Shown one piece after another: positions 34,663-43,199 of a stretch of 64,000 nucleotides of DNA. Both the position numbers and the translations under genes were made by a program. Location: positions 744,001-808,000 of the forward strand of contig CP169086.1 of assembly GCA_041890495.1 (NCBI GenBank), given 5' to 3'. Each line of letters starts with the position of its first letter. Within the stretch, counting starts at the first letter, position 1. The notes under the pieces are model-generated. The model was not told the origin of the DNA. It was given only the letters and a program-made list of their open reading frames with translations, and made no database searches. Origin of the DNA: Escherichia boydii. Lineage in GTDB: Bacteria > Pseudomonadota > Gammaproteobacteria > Enterobacterales > Enterobacteriaceae.

Positions 34663-36246
34663 ATGAAAACACGCAAAATTGGATTGGCAAACTACCTTGC
34701 TTATGGGGCAGGCGATTTTCTTGGGGCGGGAACCACCGCCCTTACGGCGGCCTGGCTTTTATATTTTTATACGACGTTCTGCGGGCTCACACCGATAGAA
34801 GCAACGTTCATCTTCGCCGCCGCCAGGGTGCTGGATGCTGTTGTCAGCCCGATTATGGGCTTTCTGACGGATAATTTCGGTACGACGTGGCTCGGTAAGC
34901 GCTTTGGCCGCCGTAAGTTTTTCATTCTGCTCGGCATTCCCTGCGTATTCAGCTATTCCCTGATGTGGGTCGGGGACATGAGTTTTTGGTATTACCTGCT
35001 TACGTATCTGGTATTCGATATCGTCTACACCATGATCCTGGTTCCCTATGAAACGCTGGTGCCGGAGATGACGGACGATTTCAAACAGAAAACCAAATTT
35101 TCGGGCGCGCGTATCTCAATGGCGCAGATGTCCGCCATTCTGGCCTCATTCCTGCCGGGGATCCTCCTCACGCAGTTCGGTAAAGACAACGCGATTTCCT
35201 TCTTTTACGCCAGTCTGGTCTTTTCCGTCCTGTGCGCGCTGATGCTGACTTTTGTCTGGTTCTTCACCTGGGAGCGCCCGCGTGAAGAGTGGTCCGAAGC
35301 GGCCCTGCGCGCGGAAGCAGAGAAGAAAACCCTCACGCTCGGGCAGAGCCTGAACCGTCTGTTCGTGGAGCTAAGCTCGACGCTGCGAGTAAGGATTTTC
35401 CGTCAGCATCTGGGCATGTACCTGGGCGGCTATATCGCCCAGGACGTCTTTAATGCCGTGTTTACCTACTACGTGGTCTTTGTACTGATGCAGGAAGCGT
35501 CAATGGCTTCAAACCTGCTGGGCACGATGGCCATCTTCCAGTTCCTCGCCGTGATCGGCATGATCCCGCTGTGCATTCGCTTTGGACCTGCGCCGTCTTA
35601 CCGCATGGTGGTGGTGCTGTTCGGCCTGGCTTCTCTCTCTTACGCCATGCTCTATTACGCGGGACTGAGTGACGTCTACGCTCTGCTGCTGCTTGTCTCA
35701 GCGGTGGCGGGCCTGGGTCGAGGCGGTATCAACTATGTGCCGTGGAACACCTATACCTACATTGCTGATGTGGACGAAGCGATCACCGGGCAGCGTCGCG
35801 AGGGCATCTTCGCCGGCATCATGACCCTCACCCGTAAAGCGTCTCAGGCCGGTGCGGTGATGCTGGTGGGCATCGTGATGCAGATGTCCGGCTTTGTCAG
35901 CGGTCAGAAAGTGCAGCCTGCGGGAGTGAGCCACACCATTCTGATGATCCTGAGCATCGGAACCCTTCTGGTGCTGTTCTGCGGCTTCCTTGTCTCCCTG
36001 CGCTTCAGGCTCAATCTGCAAACCCACAGCACGCTGCGCGAAGAGACCGCGAAAATGCGCGAGTCCGGCTATGCGATGCCTGAAGCGGCAACCCCGCAAG
36101 CCCGTGCCACCGTGGAAATGCTGGCCGGTATGCCGTTCGAATCCCTTTGGGGCAACAACAACATCGGTTACCTGAACCGCAATAAGTCAGCAGCCCTTTC
36201 GCTGAAGGATCGCGCTGTACTGAATTCGTCATATCATGGAGGTTAA
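34663..36246 (+). CDS. GPH/MFS-type transporter, probable rhamnogalacturonide importer (RhiT-like)
   Basis: A 527-residue protein with about 12 membrane segments and the glycoside-pentoside-hexuronide:cation symporter pattern (melibiose carrier family). The N-terminus reads ANYLAYGAGDFLGAG; the conserved loop motif RVLDAVVSPIMGFLTDNFG is followed by GKRFGRRKFFILLG. The adjacent gene is a GH105 unsaturated rhamnogalacturonyl hydrolase, the same pairing as rhiT-rhiN in Dickeya, so the substrate is probably unsaturated rhamnogalacturonan oligosaccharides. The ATG at 34663 is preferred over a GTG nine bases upstream. The C-terminal tail of about 70 residues is long and cytoplasmic. Confidence 0.8.
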   Translation: MKTRKIGLANYLAYGAGDFLGAGTTALTAAWLLYFYTTFCGLTPIEATFIFAAARVLDAVVSPIMGFLTDNFGTTWLGKRFGRRKFFILLGIPCVFSYSLMWVGDMSFWYYLLTYLVFDIVYTMILVPYETLVPEMTDDFKQKTKFSGARISMAQMSAILASFLPGILLTQFGKDNAISFFYASLVFSVLCALMLTFVWFFTWERPREEWSEAALRAEAEKKTLTLGQSLNRLFVELSSTLRVRIFRQHLGMYLGGYIAQDVFNAVFTYYVVFVLMQEASMASNLLGTMAIFQFLAVIGMIPLCIRFGPAPSYRMVVVLFGLASLSYAMLYYAGLSDVYALLLLVSAVAGLGRGGINYVPWNTYTYIADVDEAITGQRREGIFAGIMTLTRKASQAGAVMLVGIVMQMSGFVSGQKVQPAGVSHTILMILSIGTLLVLFCGFLVSLRFRLNLQTHSTLREETAKMRESGYAMPEAATPQARATVEMLAGMPFESLWGNNNIGYLNRNKSAALSLKDRAVLNSSYHGG

Positions 36247-36250
36247 GATC

Positions 36251-37390
36251 ATGAAAGTTTGGCCTGTCAAACATAGCCCGCTACTGCGCCAGCCTGAGCG
36301 CTTTATTGCCAGGGATGAGCTGAAATCGCTGATTCAAAAAGTGACGCACAGTCTGGTCAATATCCACGACAAGACGGGGGAGTTTTTACTGCGGCTGGAC
36401 GACGGACGCGCGATCGATACCAAAGGCTGGGCCGGGTGGGAATGGACGCACGGCGTCGGTTTGTACGGTATTTGGCAGTATTACAGCCAGACCGGCGACG
36501 AGGGGATGCGCGACATTATCGACCGCTGGTTTGCTGACCGTTTTGCGGAAGGGGCAACCACCAAAAACGTGAATACCATGTCACCGTTCCTGACCCTCGC
36601 GTATCGCTACGACGAAACCAGAAACCCGGCCTGGCTGCCATGGCTGGAAAGCTGGGCGGAGTGGGCGATGAACGACATGCCGCGTACCGACCACGGCGGC
36701 ATGCAGCATATCACTCTGGCGGAAGAGAATCATCAGCAGATGTGGGATGACACGCTGATGATGACGGTGCTGCCGCTGGCGAAAATCGGCAAGCTGCTCA
36801 ACAAACCTGACTACGTAGAAGAAGCTATTTATCAGTTCCTGCTGCATGTGCAAAACCTGATGGATCGGGAAACCGGCTTGTGGTTCCACGGCTGGAATTA
36901 TGAAGGTAAACATAATTTTGCGCAGGCCCGCTGGGCCCGCGGCAACAGCTGGCTCACCATCGTGATCCCGGACTTCCTCGAAATGGTGGATCTGCCGGAA
37001 AACAATGCCGTACGTCGCTACCTGGTGCAGGTGCTGAATGCTCAGATTGCCGCGCTGGCGAAATGCCAGGACGATAGCGGCCTGTGGCATACGCTGCTCG
37101 ACGATCCTCACTCCTATCTGGAGGCGTCAGCCACGGCAGGTTTTGCCTACGGGATCCTGAAAGCGGTGCGTAAGCGTTACGTTGGTGCAGAATATGCTGA
37201 CGTTGCTGAGAAAGCGATTCGCGGTATCGTGAAAAATATCTCACCGGATGGAGAGCTGCTGCAAACGTCGTTCGGTACGGGGATGGGAAGCAATCTTGAG
37301 TTTTATCGCCAGATCCCGCTGACGTCGATGCCGTATGGACAGGCAATGGCGATTCTGTGCCTAACGGAATATTTACGGAAATATTTTTGA
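36251..37390 (+). CDS. Unsaturated rhamnogalacturonyl hydrolase, GH105 family (RhiN/YteR-like)
   Basis: A 379-residue cytoplasmic (alpha/alpha)6-barrel enzyme of glycoside hydrolase family 105, which removes the unsaturated galacturonic acid left by rhamnogalacturonan lyases. Visible family segments are WEWTHGVGLYGIWQYY, NVNTMSPFLTLAYRYDE, the catalytic-Asp region QMWDDTLMMTVLPLAKIG, WARGNSWLTIVIPDF, and LEASATAGFAYGILKA. The ATG at 36251 follows GGAGG by eight bases; the ATG at 36236 contains that ribosome-binding site and is not used. It overlaps the transporter stop only through its leader, so the two form one operon. No signal peptide, fitting import before cleavage. Confidence 0.88.
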   Translation: MKVWPVKHSPLLRQPERFIARDELKSLIQKVTHSLVNIHDKTGEFLLRLDDGRAIDTKGWAGWEWTHGVGLYGIWQYYSQTGDEGMRDIIDRWFADRFAEGATTKNVNTMSPFLTLAYRYDETRNPAWLPWLESWAEWAMNDMPRTDHGGMQHITLAEENHQQMWDDTLMMTVLPLAKIGKLLNKPDYVEEAIYQFLLHVQNLMDRETGLWFHGWNYEGKHNFAQARWARGNSWLTIVIPDFLEMVDLPENNAVRRYLVQVLNAQIAALAKCQDDSGLWHTLLDDPHSYLEASATAGFAYGILKAVRKRYVGAEYADVAEKAIRGIVKNISPDGELLQTSFGTGMGSNLEFYRQIPLTSMPYGQAMAILCLTEYLRKYF

Positions 37391-37397
37391 TAATAAA

Positions 37398-37419
37398 AAA
37401 CCCGGCGAGTGCCGGGTTT
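37398..37419. terminator. Bidirectional terminator between rhi pair and argS
   Basis: Arms aaacccggc (37398-37406) and gccgggttt (37411-37419) flanked by A and T runs on either side; serves both convergent transcripts. Confidence 0.85.
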
Positions 37420-37425
37420 CATTTT

Positions 37426-39159
37426 TTACATACGCTCTACAGTCTCAATACCCAGCGTATCCAGACCCAGCTTCAGCGTCTTCGCCGTCAGTTGTGCCAG
37501 TTTCAGACGGCTGTTACGCACTTCTTCGTTTTCTGCGCTGAGGATCGGGCAGTGCTCGTAGAAGCCAGAGAACAGACCGGCCAGATCGTACAGGTAAGCA
37601 CACATCACATGCGGCGTACCTTCACGGGCAACCACGGTGAGGGTTTCTTCAAACTGCAGCAGGCGAGCTGCCAGTTGCGCTTCACGATCTTCACGGATGA
37701 TAACCGGAGCTGCAGCCAGTTGCTCTTCGTCAATTTCTGCTTTACGGAACACGGACAATACACGCGTGTATGCATACTGCATGTATGGCGCGGTATTACC
37801 CTCAAACGCCAGCATGTTGTCCCAGTCGAAGATGTAGTCCGTGGTGCGGTTTTTGGAGAGATCCGCATATTTCACCGCACCAATACCAACCGCGTTAGCC
37901 AGTTTTTCCAGCTCGTCGGCTGGCATATCCGGGTTCTTTTCTGCCACCAGACGGCGTGCACGTTCCAGGGCTTCATCCAGCAGATCGGCCAGTTTCACTG
38001 TACCACCCGCGCGGGTTTTGAACGGTTTGCCGTCTTTACCCAGCATCATGCCGAACATGTGGTGTTCCAGCGGTACGGATTCCGGTACATAGCCTGCTTT
38101 ACGGACGATCGCCCATGCCTGCATCAGGTGTTGATGCTGACGGGAGTCGATGTAATACAGCACGCGATCGGCATGCAGTGTTTCATAACGATATTTCGCA
38201 CAGGCGATATCAGTGGTGGTGTAGAGATAGCCGCCATCTTTCTTCTGAATGATCACGCCCATCGGTTCGCCTTCCTTGTTTTTAAACTCATCAAGGAATA
38301 CGACGGTCGCCCCTTCGCTTTCTACTGCCAGACCTTTGGCTTTGAGATCCGCCACAATTCCTGGCAGCATCGGGTTGTAGAGGCTTTCGCCCATCACGTC
38401 ATCACGGGTCAGCGTCACGTTGAGACGATCGTAGGTGATCTGGTTCTGCGTCATGGTGATGTCGACCAGTTTGCGCCACATCTCGCGGAAATATTCGTCA
38501 CCGCTTTGCAGTTTTACCACGTAGTTACGTGCGCGCTCGGCGAACTCTTCATCTTCATCGTAATGCTTTTTCGCATCGCGGTAGAAACCTTCAAGGTCAG
38601 CCAGCTCCATTTCACCGGCGTTTTCCTGCTGCTGCTTTTCCAGCCATGCAATCAGCATACCGAACTGAGTGCCCCAGTCGCCGACGTGGTTTGCGCGAAT
38701 CACTTTGTGACCGAGGAACTCCAGAGTACGCACTGCTGCGTCACCAATAATGGTAGAGCGCAGGTGACCGACATGCATCTCTTTCGCCACGTTTGGCGCA
38801 GAGTAGTCAACCACAATGGTCTGTTTTTCTGGCGTAGCAACACCGAGACGATCGGACGCCAGCGCCTGCTGAACATGTTCAGCCAGGAATGCCGGATCAA
38901 GGAAAATGTTGATAAAGCCTGGACCGGCGATCTCAACTTTGCTGGCGATACCGTTAAGATCCAGATGAGTCAGCACCTGCTCTGCTAATTGTCGCGGTGC
39001 CATACCCAGTTTTTTAGCAACTGCCATCATGCCGTTAGCCTGATAGTCGCCGAACTGAACTTTTGCTGACTGACGAACCTGCGGTTCGCAATCCGCAGGC
39101 GCGCCTGCCGCAATCATGGCCTGACGGACTTTTTCTGAGAGAAGAGCCTGAATATTCAC
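37426..39159 (-). CDS. argS: Arginyl-tRNA synthetase
   Basis: A 577-residue class I synthetase charging tRNA-Arg. It has the N-terminal tRNA D-loop recognition domain, the HIGH motif as HVGH (APNVAKEMHVGHLRS), a KMSK-equivalent loop GKPFKTRAGG, and a helical anticodon-binding C-terminus ending TLGIETVERM. The sequence matches K-12 residue for residue as far as I recall, and its codon use is that of a highly expressed E. coli gene. It is flanked on both sides by donor-like sequence. Confidence 0.98.
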   Translation of the reverse strand: MNIQALLSEKVRQAMIAAGAPADCEPQVRQSAKVQFGDYQANGMMAVAKKLGMAPRQLAEQVLTHLDLNGIASKVEIAGPGFINIFLDPAFLAEHVQQALASDRLGVATPEKQTIVVDYSAPNVAKEMHVGHLRSTIIGDAAVRTLEFLGHKVIRANHVGDWGTQFGMLIAWLEKQQQENAGEMELADLEGFYRDAKKHYDEDEEFAERARNYVVKLQSGDEYFREMWRKLVDITMTQNQITYDRLNVTLTRDDVMGESLYNPMLPGIVADLKAKGLAVESEGATVVFLDEFKNKEGEPMGVIIQKKDGGYLYTTTDIACAKYRYETLHADRVLYYIDSRQHQHLMQAWAIVRKAGYVPESVPLEHHMFGMMLGKDGKPFKTRAGGTVKLADLLDEALERARRLVAEKNPDMPADELEKLANAVGIGAVKYADLSKNRTTDYIFDWDNMLAFEGNTAPYMQYAYTRVLSVFRKAEIDEEQLAAAPVIIREDREAQLAARLLQFEETLTVVAREGTPHVMCAYLYDLAGLFSGFYEHCPILSAENEEVRNSRLKLAQLTAKTLKLGLDTLGIETVERM

Positions 39160-39396
39160 CGGAATACCTTACATTGATGAAGCGAGCAAAAATTGCCCGC
39201 ACCAGTTAAAGAAATTAGGGCGGGAGTATACTGCAAATGGCTTTTTCGTCAGCATTGCGGGGCCTTAAGATTGCTCAGAATCCAGGCGGTGAAGGTATGC
39301 ATAATCATGCAGTCGCAAAAAGCCGGATTCTGCGGTTGGTCAAAACGGGGCAACAGAGTAAATTAGCGGCTTTGCGACATGAAAAGAGAGTGACTT

Positions 39397-39957
39397 ATGG
39401 CGAACTGGCAATCCATTGACGAACTGCATGATATTTCCGCAGATTTACCGCGCTTCACCCAGGCGTTCACAGAACTTGCCACCCGTCTTGGTCTGGATAT
39501 CGCGCCGCTTGAGGCCGATCACATCTCTTTGCGCTGTCACCAGAATGCCACCGCCGAGCGCTGGCGTCTCGGGTTCGAACGGTGCGGCGAGTTGCTCTCC
39601 GAGAACATCATTAATGGTCGCCCGATTTGCCTGTTTAAATTGCATGAGCCTGTGAACGTGGCGCACTGGCAATTCACCGTGGTTGAACTGCCGTGGCCGG
39701 GTGAGAAACGCTATCCGCATGAAGGCTGGGAACATATCGAGATTGTCCTGCCGGGTGAGCCGGAAACGTTGAACGCGCGCGCGCTTGCCCTGTTAGCGGA
39801 CGAAGGCTTAAGCCAGCCGGGAATTTTTGTGAAGACCAGCTCTCCCAAAGGCGAGCGCGAGCGGTTACCTAACCCGACGCTGGCCGTCACTGACGGAAAG
39901 GTCACGGTGAAGTTTCATCCGTGGACCATTGAGCAGATCGTTGCCAGTGAAGCGTAA
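39397..39957 (+). CDS. yecM: VOC-superfamily protein YecM
   Basis: A 186-residue protein of the YecM family (vicinal oxygen chelate fold, metal-binding suspected, function unknown). Conserved segments are DHISLRCHQNATAERWR, LFKLHEPV, PYPHEGWEHIEIVLPG-like (window: KRYPHEGWEHIEIVLP) and NPTLAVTDG. Several conserved His/Glu could bind a metal. It is divergent from argS, as in E. coli. Many residues differ from K-12, so the donor-like tract resumes near its start. Confidence 0.88.
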   Translation: MANWQSIDELHDISADLPRFTQAFTELATRLGLDIAPLEADHISLRCHQNATAERWRLGFERCGELLSENIINGRPICLFKLHEPVNVAHWQFTVVELPWPGEKRYPHEGWEHIEIVLPGEPETLNARALALLADEGLSQPGIFVKTSSPKGERERLPNPTLAVTDGKVTVKFHPWTIEQIVASEA

Positions 39958-40035
39958 GAGATGTGAGTTCACGCCGGGACTGAAAATGGACGGCGTGGCA
40001 TGATGGTTCGTTTAGTGGGATTTCAGGAGGATTAA

Positions 40036-40779
40036 ATGGCGCTGCTGGAGATTTGTTGTTACAGCGTGGAGTGTGCCGTGACCGCGCAAAAGCACGGGGC
40101 TGACCGCATTGAACTGTGCGCGGCACCCAAAGAGGGCGGGCTGACGCCGTCCTATGGCGTATTGAAGTCTGCCCGTCAGGCCGTAACTATTCCCGTTCAC
40201 CCGATTATCCGTCCACGCGGCGGTGATTTTTGTTACACGGCGGGCGAGTTCAGTGCCATGCTTGATGATATCGCGCTCGTTCGGGACCTGGGGTTTCCAG
40301 GGCTGGTAACCGGCCTTCTGGATGAAGACGGCAATATCGATATACCGCGCATGCGTCAGATAATGAGCGCCGCACAGGGGCTGGCCGTTACTTTTCATCG
40401 CGCATTTGATATGTGCAAAGATCCGCTTCAGGCCTTTGAAACGCTTGGAGAACTTGGCGTGGCGCGCATTCTGACATCGGGTCAGCAGGCGTCAGCTGAA
40501 AAAGGACTGCAATTAATTACGGAACTAAAAGCACATTCCGGTGTTCCAATAATAATGGCGGGTGCGGGAGTCCGCGCCAGCAATCTGGAACGGTTTTTAA
40601 ACGCCGGGGTAGAAGAGCTGCACAGCTCCGCGGGTAAATGGGTACCTTCACCCATGCGTTATCGCAATACAGGATTGTCAATGTCGACGGATGCTGAAGC
40701 GGATGAGTATTCACGCTACGGCGTAGAGGGAGAGTCGGTTGCGGAAATGAAGTCGCTGATTGAGCGCCATCACGTGTAG
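40036..40779 (+). CDS. cutC: Copper homeostasis protein CutC
   Basis: A 247-residue TIM-barrel protein of the CutC family (CCYSVECAVTAQKHGADRIELC at the N-terminus; IIRPRGGDFCY; TFHRAFDMCKDPLQAFE; ILTSGQQASA). In E. coli the copper phenotype once assigned to cutC was later traced to the sRNA MicL encoded at its 3' end, so the function of the protein itself is unclear. The start has AGGAGG at 40026-40031. Diverged from K-12. Confidence 0.92.
   Translation: MALLEICCYSVECAVTAQKHGADRIELCAAPKEGGLTPSYGVLKSARQAVTIPVHPIIRPRGGDFCYTAGEFSAMLDDIALVRDLGFPGLVTGLLDEDGNIDIPRMRQIMSAAQGLAVTFHRAFDMCKDPLQAFETLGELGVARILTSGQQASAEKGLQLITELKAHSGVPIIMAGAGVRASNLERFLNAGVEELHSSAGKWVPSPMRYRNTGLSMSTDAEADEYSRYGVEGESVAEMKSLIERHHV
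40521..40549 (+). promoter_or_regulatory. Candidate sigma-E promoter inside cutC (for MicL)
   Basis: GGAACTA (40521-40527), 17 bases, TCCAA (40545-40549) fits the sigma-E -35/-10 pattern. A start near 40555 to the terminator at 40868 gives about 310 bases, agreeing with the reported length of primary MicL (about 308 nt). Confidence 0.6.
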
Positions 40780-40868
40780 CAACGTACCGATTTTTACCGT
40801 TGCATCATGTCGCCCAATATGATGCTTGCTCGTACCAGGCCCCTGCAATTTCAACAGGGGCCTTTTTT
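40556..40868 (+). ncRNA. micL: MicL small RNA (primary transcript); processed form about 40789-40868
   Basis: MicL is a sigma-E-dependent sRNA from the 3' end of cutC that represses lpp, the mRNA of the major lipoprotein. The window keeps the layout: internal sigma-E-like promoter, about 80 bases of 3' UTR with a gcatcat...atgatgc hairpin, and a strong terminator. Identity is inferred from position and layout, not from a verified alignment. Confidence 0.6.
40837..40868 (+). terminator. Intrinsic terminator of cutC/MicL
   Basis: Arms aggcccctg (40837-40845) and caggggcct (40855-40863) followed by a run of Ts. Confidence 0.9.
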
Positions 40869-40874
40869 TATCCT

Positions 40875-40990
40875 TCATATTTCAAGCCGCAGCCGCGTTG
40901 GCCGCCTCGCTCACCCCGGTCACTTACTGATGTAAGCTCCCGGGGATTCGCTGCGTTGCCGCCTTGCTGCAACTTGAACTATTTTGGAGA
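40875..40990. repeat. ERIC (IRU) element
   Basis: The centre reads cacttactgaTGTAAGCTCC followed by cggggattcgc, an almost exact match to the ERIC primer core (ATGTAAGCTCCTGGGGATTCAC). The flanking arms, gccgcctcgctcaccccgg on one side and tgccgccttgctgcaactt on the other, are the typical ERIC ends. It lies between cutC and cmoB where torY-torZ stand in K-12. Confidence 0.85.
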
Positions 40991-41002
40991 AAACGTGCGA
41001 CG

Positions 41003-41035
41003 TGTAGGCCGGGTAAGGCGTAGCCGCCACCCGGC
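41003..41035. repeat. REP (palindromic unit) element
   Basis: GTAGGCCGGGTAAGGCG followed by tagccgccacCCGGC is a canonical REP/PU sequence, adjacent to the ERIC element and abutting the cmoB 3' end. Confidence 0.8.
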
Positions 41036-41042
41036 TAAAGGG

Positions 41043-42014
41043 CTACGGCTTGGTCGCAATCAACACCGCACGCATCGGGGCCGGATAGCCTTCGATGGTT
41101 TTGCTGTGGTCGGCCGGGTCGAGGAAATCGGCCAGCGATTCGGTAACCATCCATTCGGTGCGTCGCTGCTCTTCTGTGGTGGTAACGCTCACATCCGCAA
41201 TGCGGATATCTACAAAACCACACTTCTTCAGCCAGTTTTTCAGCGCCAGCGCGGAAGGGATGAAATAGACATTACGCATTTGCGCGTAACGATCGCCTGG
41301 TACCAGCACCGTGTTCTCATCACCATCAATAACCAGCGTTTCCAGCACCAGTTCACCTTCATTGACCAGTTGATCTTTCAACTGCCATAGATGCTCCAGC
41401 GGTGAACGGCGATGGTAAAGCACGCCCATCGAAAAGACGGTATCAAAGGCTTTCAGTGCCGGAAGTTGTTCAATACCTAACGGTAACAAATGCGCGCGCT
41501 GATCATTACCCAGTAGTTTACGCACCGCTTCAAACTGGCACAGAAACAGTTGCGTAGGGTCGATCCCCACCGCGAGGTGCGCGCCTGCGCCAATCATGCG
41601 CCACATGTGATAACCGCTGCCGCAGCCGACATCCAGAATGGTGCGTCCGGTTAAATCAGAAAGATGGGGCAGAACACGATCCCATTTCCAGTCGGAACGC
41701 CATTCGGTATCGATGTTGACGCCATACAGTGAGAACGGCCCTTTGCGCCACGGCATCAGGTTGCGCATCAGCGTTTCAATGCGTTTAATTTGCCCTGCGC
41801 TCAGTGGCTCTTCGCTTTCTGCCGTAACGCTATGCAATAAATCAAGACGATACGGTTTAATTTCAGGTAGAAACTCCACCGCATTTGACCACTGCTTAAA
41901 CAACCCGTGCTGCTGCTCGCGCTGCCAGTTAGCAATCAGCGCGGGCAGCGTTTCGAGCCAGTGTGAAAGATGATTTTTGGCAATCAGAGAATAAAAGTTA
42001 CCAAAGTCGATCAT
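41043..42014 (-). CDS. cmoB: tRNA U34 carboxymethyltransferase CmoB
   Basis: A 323-residue Rossmann methyltransferase that transfers a carboxymethyl group from carboxy-SAM to hydroxyuridine-34, making cmo5U in tRNA. The SAM motif is ILDVGCGSGYHMWRM, followed by GIDPTQLFLCQF and FDTVFSMGVLYHRRSPLEH. It overlaps cmoA by four bases (cmoA supplies its cofactor). K-12-like. Confidence 0.96.
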   Translation of the reverse strand: MIDFGNFYSLIAKNHLSHWLETLPALIANWQREQQHGLFKQWSNAVEFLPEIKPYRLDLLHSVTAESEEPLSAGQIKRIETLMRNLMPWRKGPFSLYGVNIDTEWRSDWKWDRVLPHLSDLTGRTILDVGCGSGYHMWRMIGAGAHLAVGIDPTQLFLCQFEAVRKLLGNDQRAHLLPLGIEQLPALKAFDTVFSMGVLYHRRSPLEHLWQLKDQLVNEGELVLETLVIDGDENTVLVPGDRYAQMRNVYFIPSALALKNWLKKCGFVDIRIADVSVTTTEEQRRTEWMVTESLADFLDPADHSKTIEGYPAPMRAVLIATKP

Positions 42015-42754
42015 GCAGCGTCCTCTGCTTTTAATGCCACCAGTGAACCAAAGTTAAAGCACTGGAACCACAGCTCACTATGCTCAAAACCGGCGTTATG
42101 CAGGCGTGCTTTATGGGTTTCCACGGAATCGGTCAGCATCACGTTTTCCAGCATGCTGCGCTTCTGGCTGATCTCCAGTTCGCTGTAACCGTTGGCACGT
42201 TTAAAGTCGTGGTGCATGTTGAACAACAGTTCACCAACTTTGGCATCTTCGAAACTGAATTTTTCCGAAAGCACCAGCGCGCCGCCGGGGTTCAGCCCTT
42301 GATAAATTTTATCCAGTAACGCCTGGCGCTCGGAAGGTTCCAGGAATTGCAGGGTAAAATTCAGCACCACCATCGATGCGTTTTCAATGGCGATATCGCG
42401 AATATCACCTTCAATGACGTCTACTGGCGTAGGGGCTTTATAGGCGTCAATATGACGACGGCAGCGTTCAATCATCGCCGGGGAGTTGTCGATGGCAATA
42501 ATTTTGCAATTATCATGATGAATGTTGCGACGCACCGAGAGCGTCGCCGCGCCCAGAGAACAACCCAGATCGTAAACCTGCGTACCAGGTTGAACGAAGC
42601 GCTCGGCTAACATACCAATCATGGAAATAATATTGGAATAGCCGGGTACGGAACGCTGGATCATATCCGGGAAGACTTCAGCTACCCGTTCATCAAAGGT
42701 CCAGTCGCCCAGTCTGGCGATAGGGGCAGAAAATAGCGTGTCGCGGTGAGACAT
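42011..42754 (-). CDS. cmoA: Carboxy-SAM synthase CmoA
   Basis: A 247-residue enzyme that makes carboxy-S-adenosylmethionine from SAM and prephenate, the cofactor of CmoB. Motifs: QVYDLGCSLGAATLSVR, IAIDNSPAMIERCR, MVVLNFTLQFL. It is the first gene of the cmoAB operon with a four-base overlap. K-12-like. Confidence 0.96.
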   Translation of the reverse strand: MSHRDTLFSAPIARLGDWTFDERVAEVFPDMIQRSVPGYSNIISMIGMLAERFVQPGTQVYDLGCSLGAATLSVRRNIHHDNCKIIAIDNSPAMIERCRRHIDAYKAPTPVDVIEGDIRDIAIENASMVVLNFTLQFLEPSERQALLDKIYQGLNPGGALVLSEKFSFEDAKVGELLFNMHHDFKRANGYSELEISQKRSMLENVMLTDSVETHKARLHNAGFEHSELWFQCFNFGSLVALKAEDAA

Positions 42755-42794
42755 AACGTAAAAATCCGGGAAAAAGAAAGTGGCGTATTGTGCG

Positions 42795-43190
42795 CTAACG
42801 CAGGGAGAAAACCAACTCCCAGGGCATATACCAAAGATTCGCCAGCACCATCAGCAACAGCGCACACCAGGTGGCGCTCATGCCGGAACGTCGCCAGCGG
42901 AACAGACGGTGATGAAAACCGTAATAATGCATCAGACGACCAGCAAGCAAAACGATGCCGCAAATATGCACCATCCAGGTTTCTGCGCCATTCATTTCCA
43001 TAAACAGCATCAGCACAATCGCGATGGGAATATATTCCACCGCGTTACCATGAATGCGAATAGCGCTTTGCAGTTCGCTAAAACCGCCGTCGCCATAGGC
43101 AACGCGGTACTGCATTCGCAGGCGAACGACATCAAAAGAGAACTTCATTAATAACAACGCACTTAAAACGGCGTACAGCGCGCTTACCAT
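42795..43190 (-). CDS. yecN: MAPEG-family membrane protein YecN
   Basis: A 131-residue protein with four membrane helices and the MAPEG-like pattern (LRMQYRVAYGDGG...LQSAIRIHGNAVEYIPIAIVLM; the H/R-x-x-x-N-x-x-E motif is present). The family includes glutathione S-transferases and eicosanoid enzymes; the role of YecN is unknown. K-12-like. It lies upstream of cmoA on the same strand. Confidence 0.93.
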   Translation of the reverse strand: MVSALYAVLSALLLMKFSFDVVRLRMQYRVAYGDGGFSELQSAIRIHGNAVEYIPIAIVLMLFMEMNGAETWMVHICGIVLLAGRLMHYYGFHHRLFRWRRSGMSATWCALLLMVLANLWYMPWELVFSLR

Positions 43191-43199
43191 ACAAACTCC

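Larger units (their letters stand above)
34010..37420. other. Diverged (donor-like) tract 5: flhE and the rhi pair
   Basis: Runs from the flhA/flhE junction to the argS 3' end. It carries a transporter and a hydrolase not found here in K-12, where yecT lies between flhE and argS. GC is visibly higher than in flanking flhA and argS. Confidence 0.55.
39400..41040. other. Diverged (donor-like) tract 6: yecM, cutC and repeat elements
   Basis: yecM and cutC are in K-12 order but clearly diverged in protein and codon use. The tract ends at the repeat cluster before cmoB, and torY/torZ, which lie between cutC and cmoB in K-12, are missing. Confidence 0.5.

Noticed and set aside
34663..36246. Assigning the transporter as melibiose or glucuronide carrier
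   Set aside because: Family membership alone would allow it, but the GH105 partner and KdgR-like site favour unsaturated rhamnogalacturonides.
37357..38988. 543-codon open frame on the plus strand opposite argS
   Set aside because: It is antisense to a fully conserved argS, its product (rich in Phe, His, Arg, Cys) resembles no family, and it has no ribosome-binding site. It reflects the codon bias of argS.
39237..39419. 60-codon open frame before yecM
   Set aside because: Overlaps the yecM start in another frame and carries no recognisable features.
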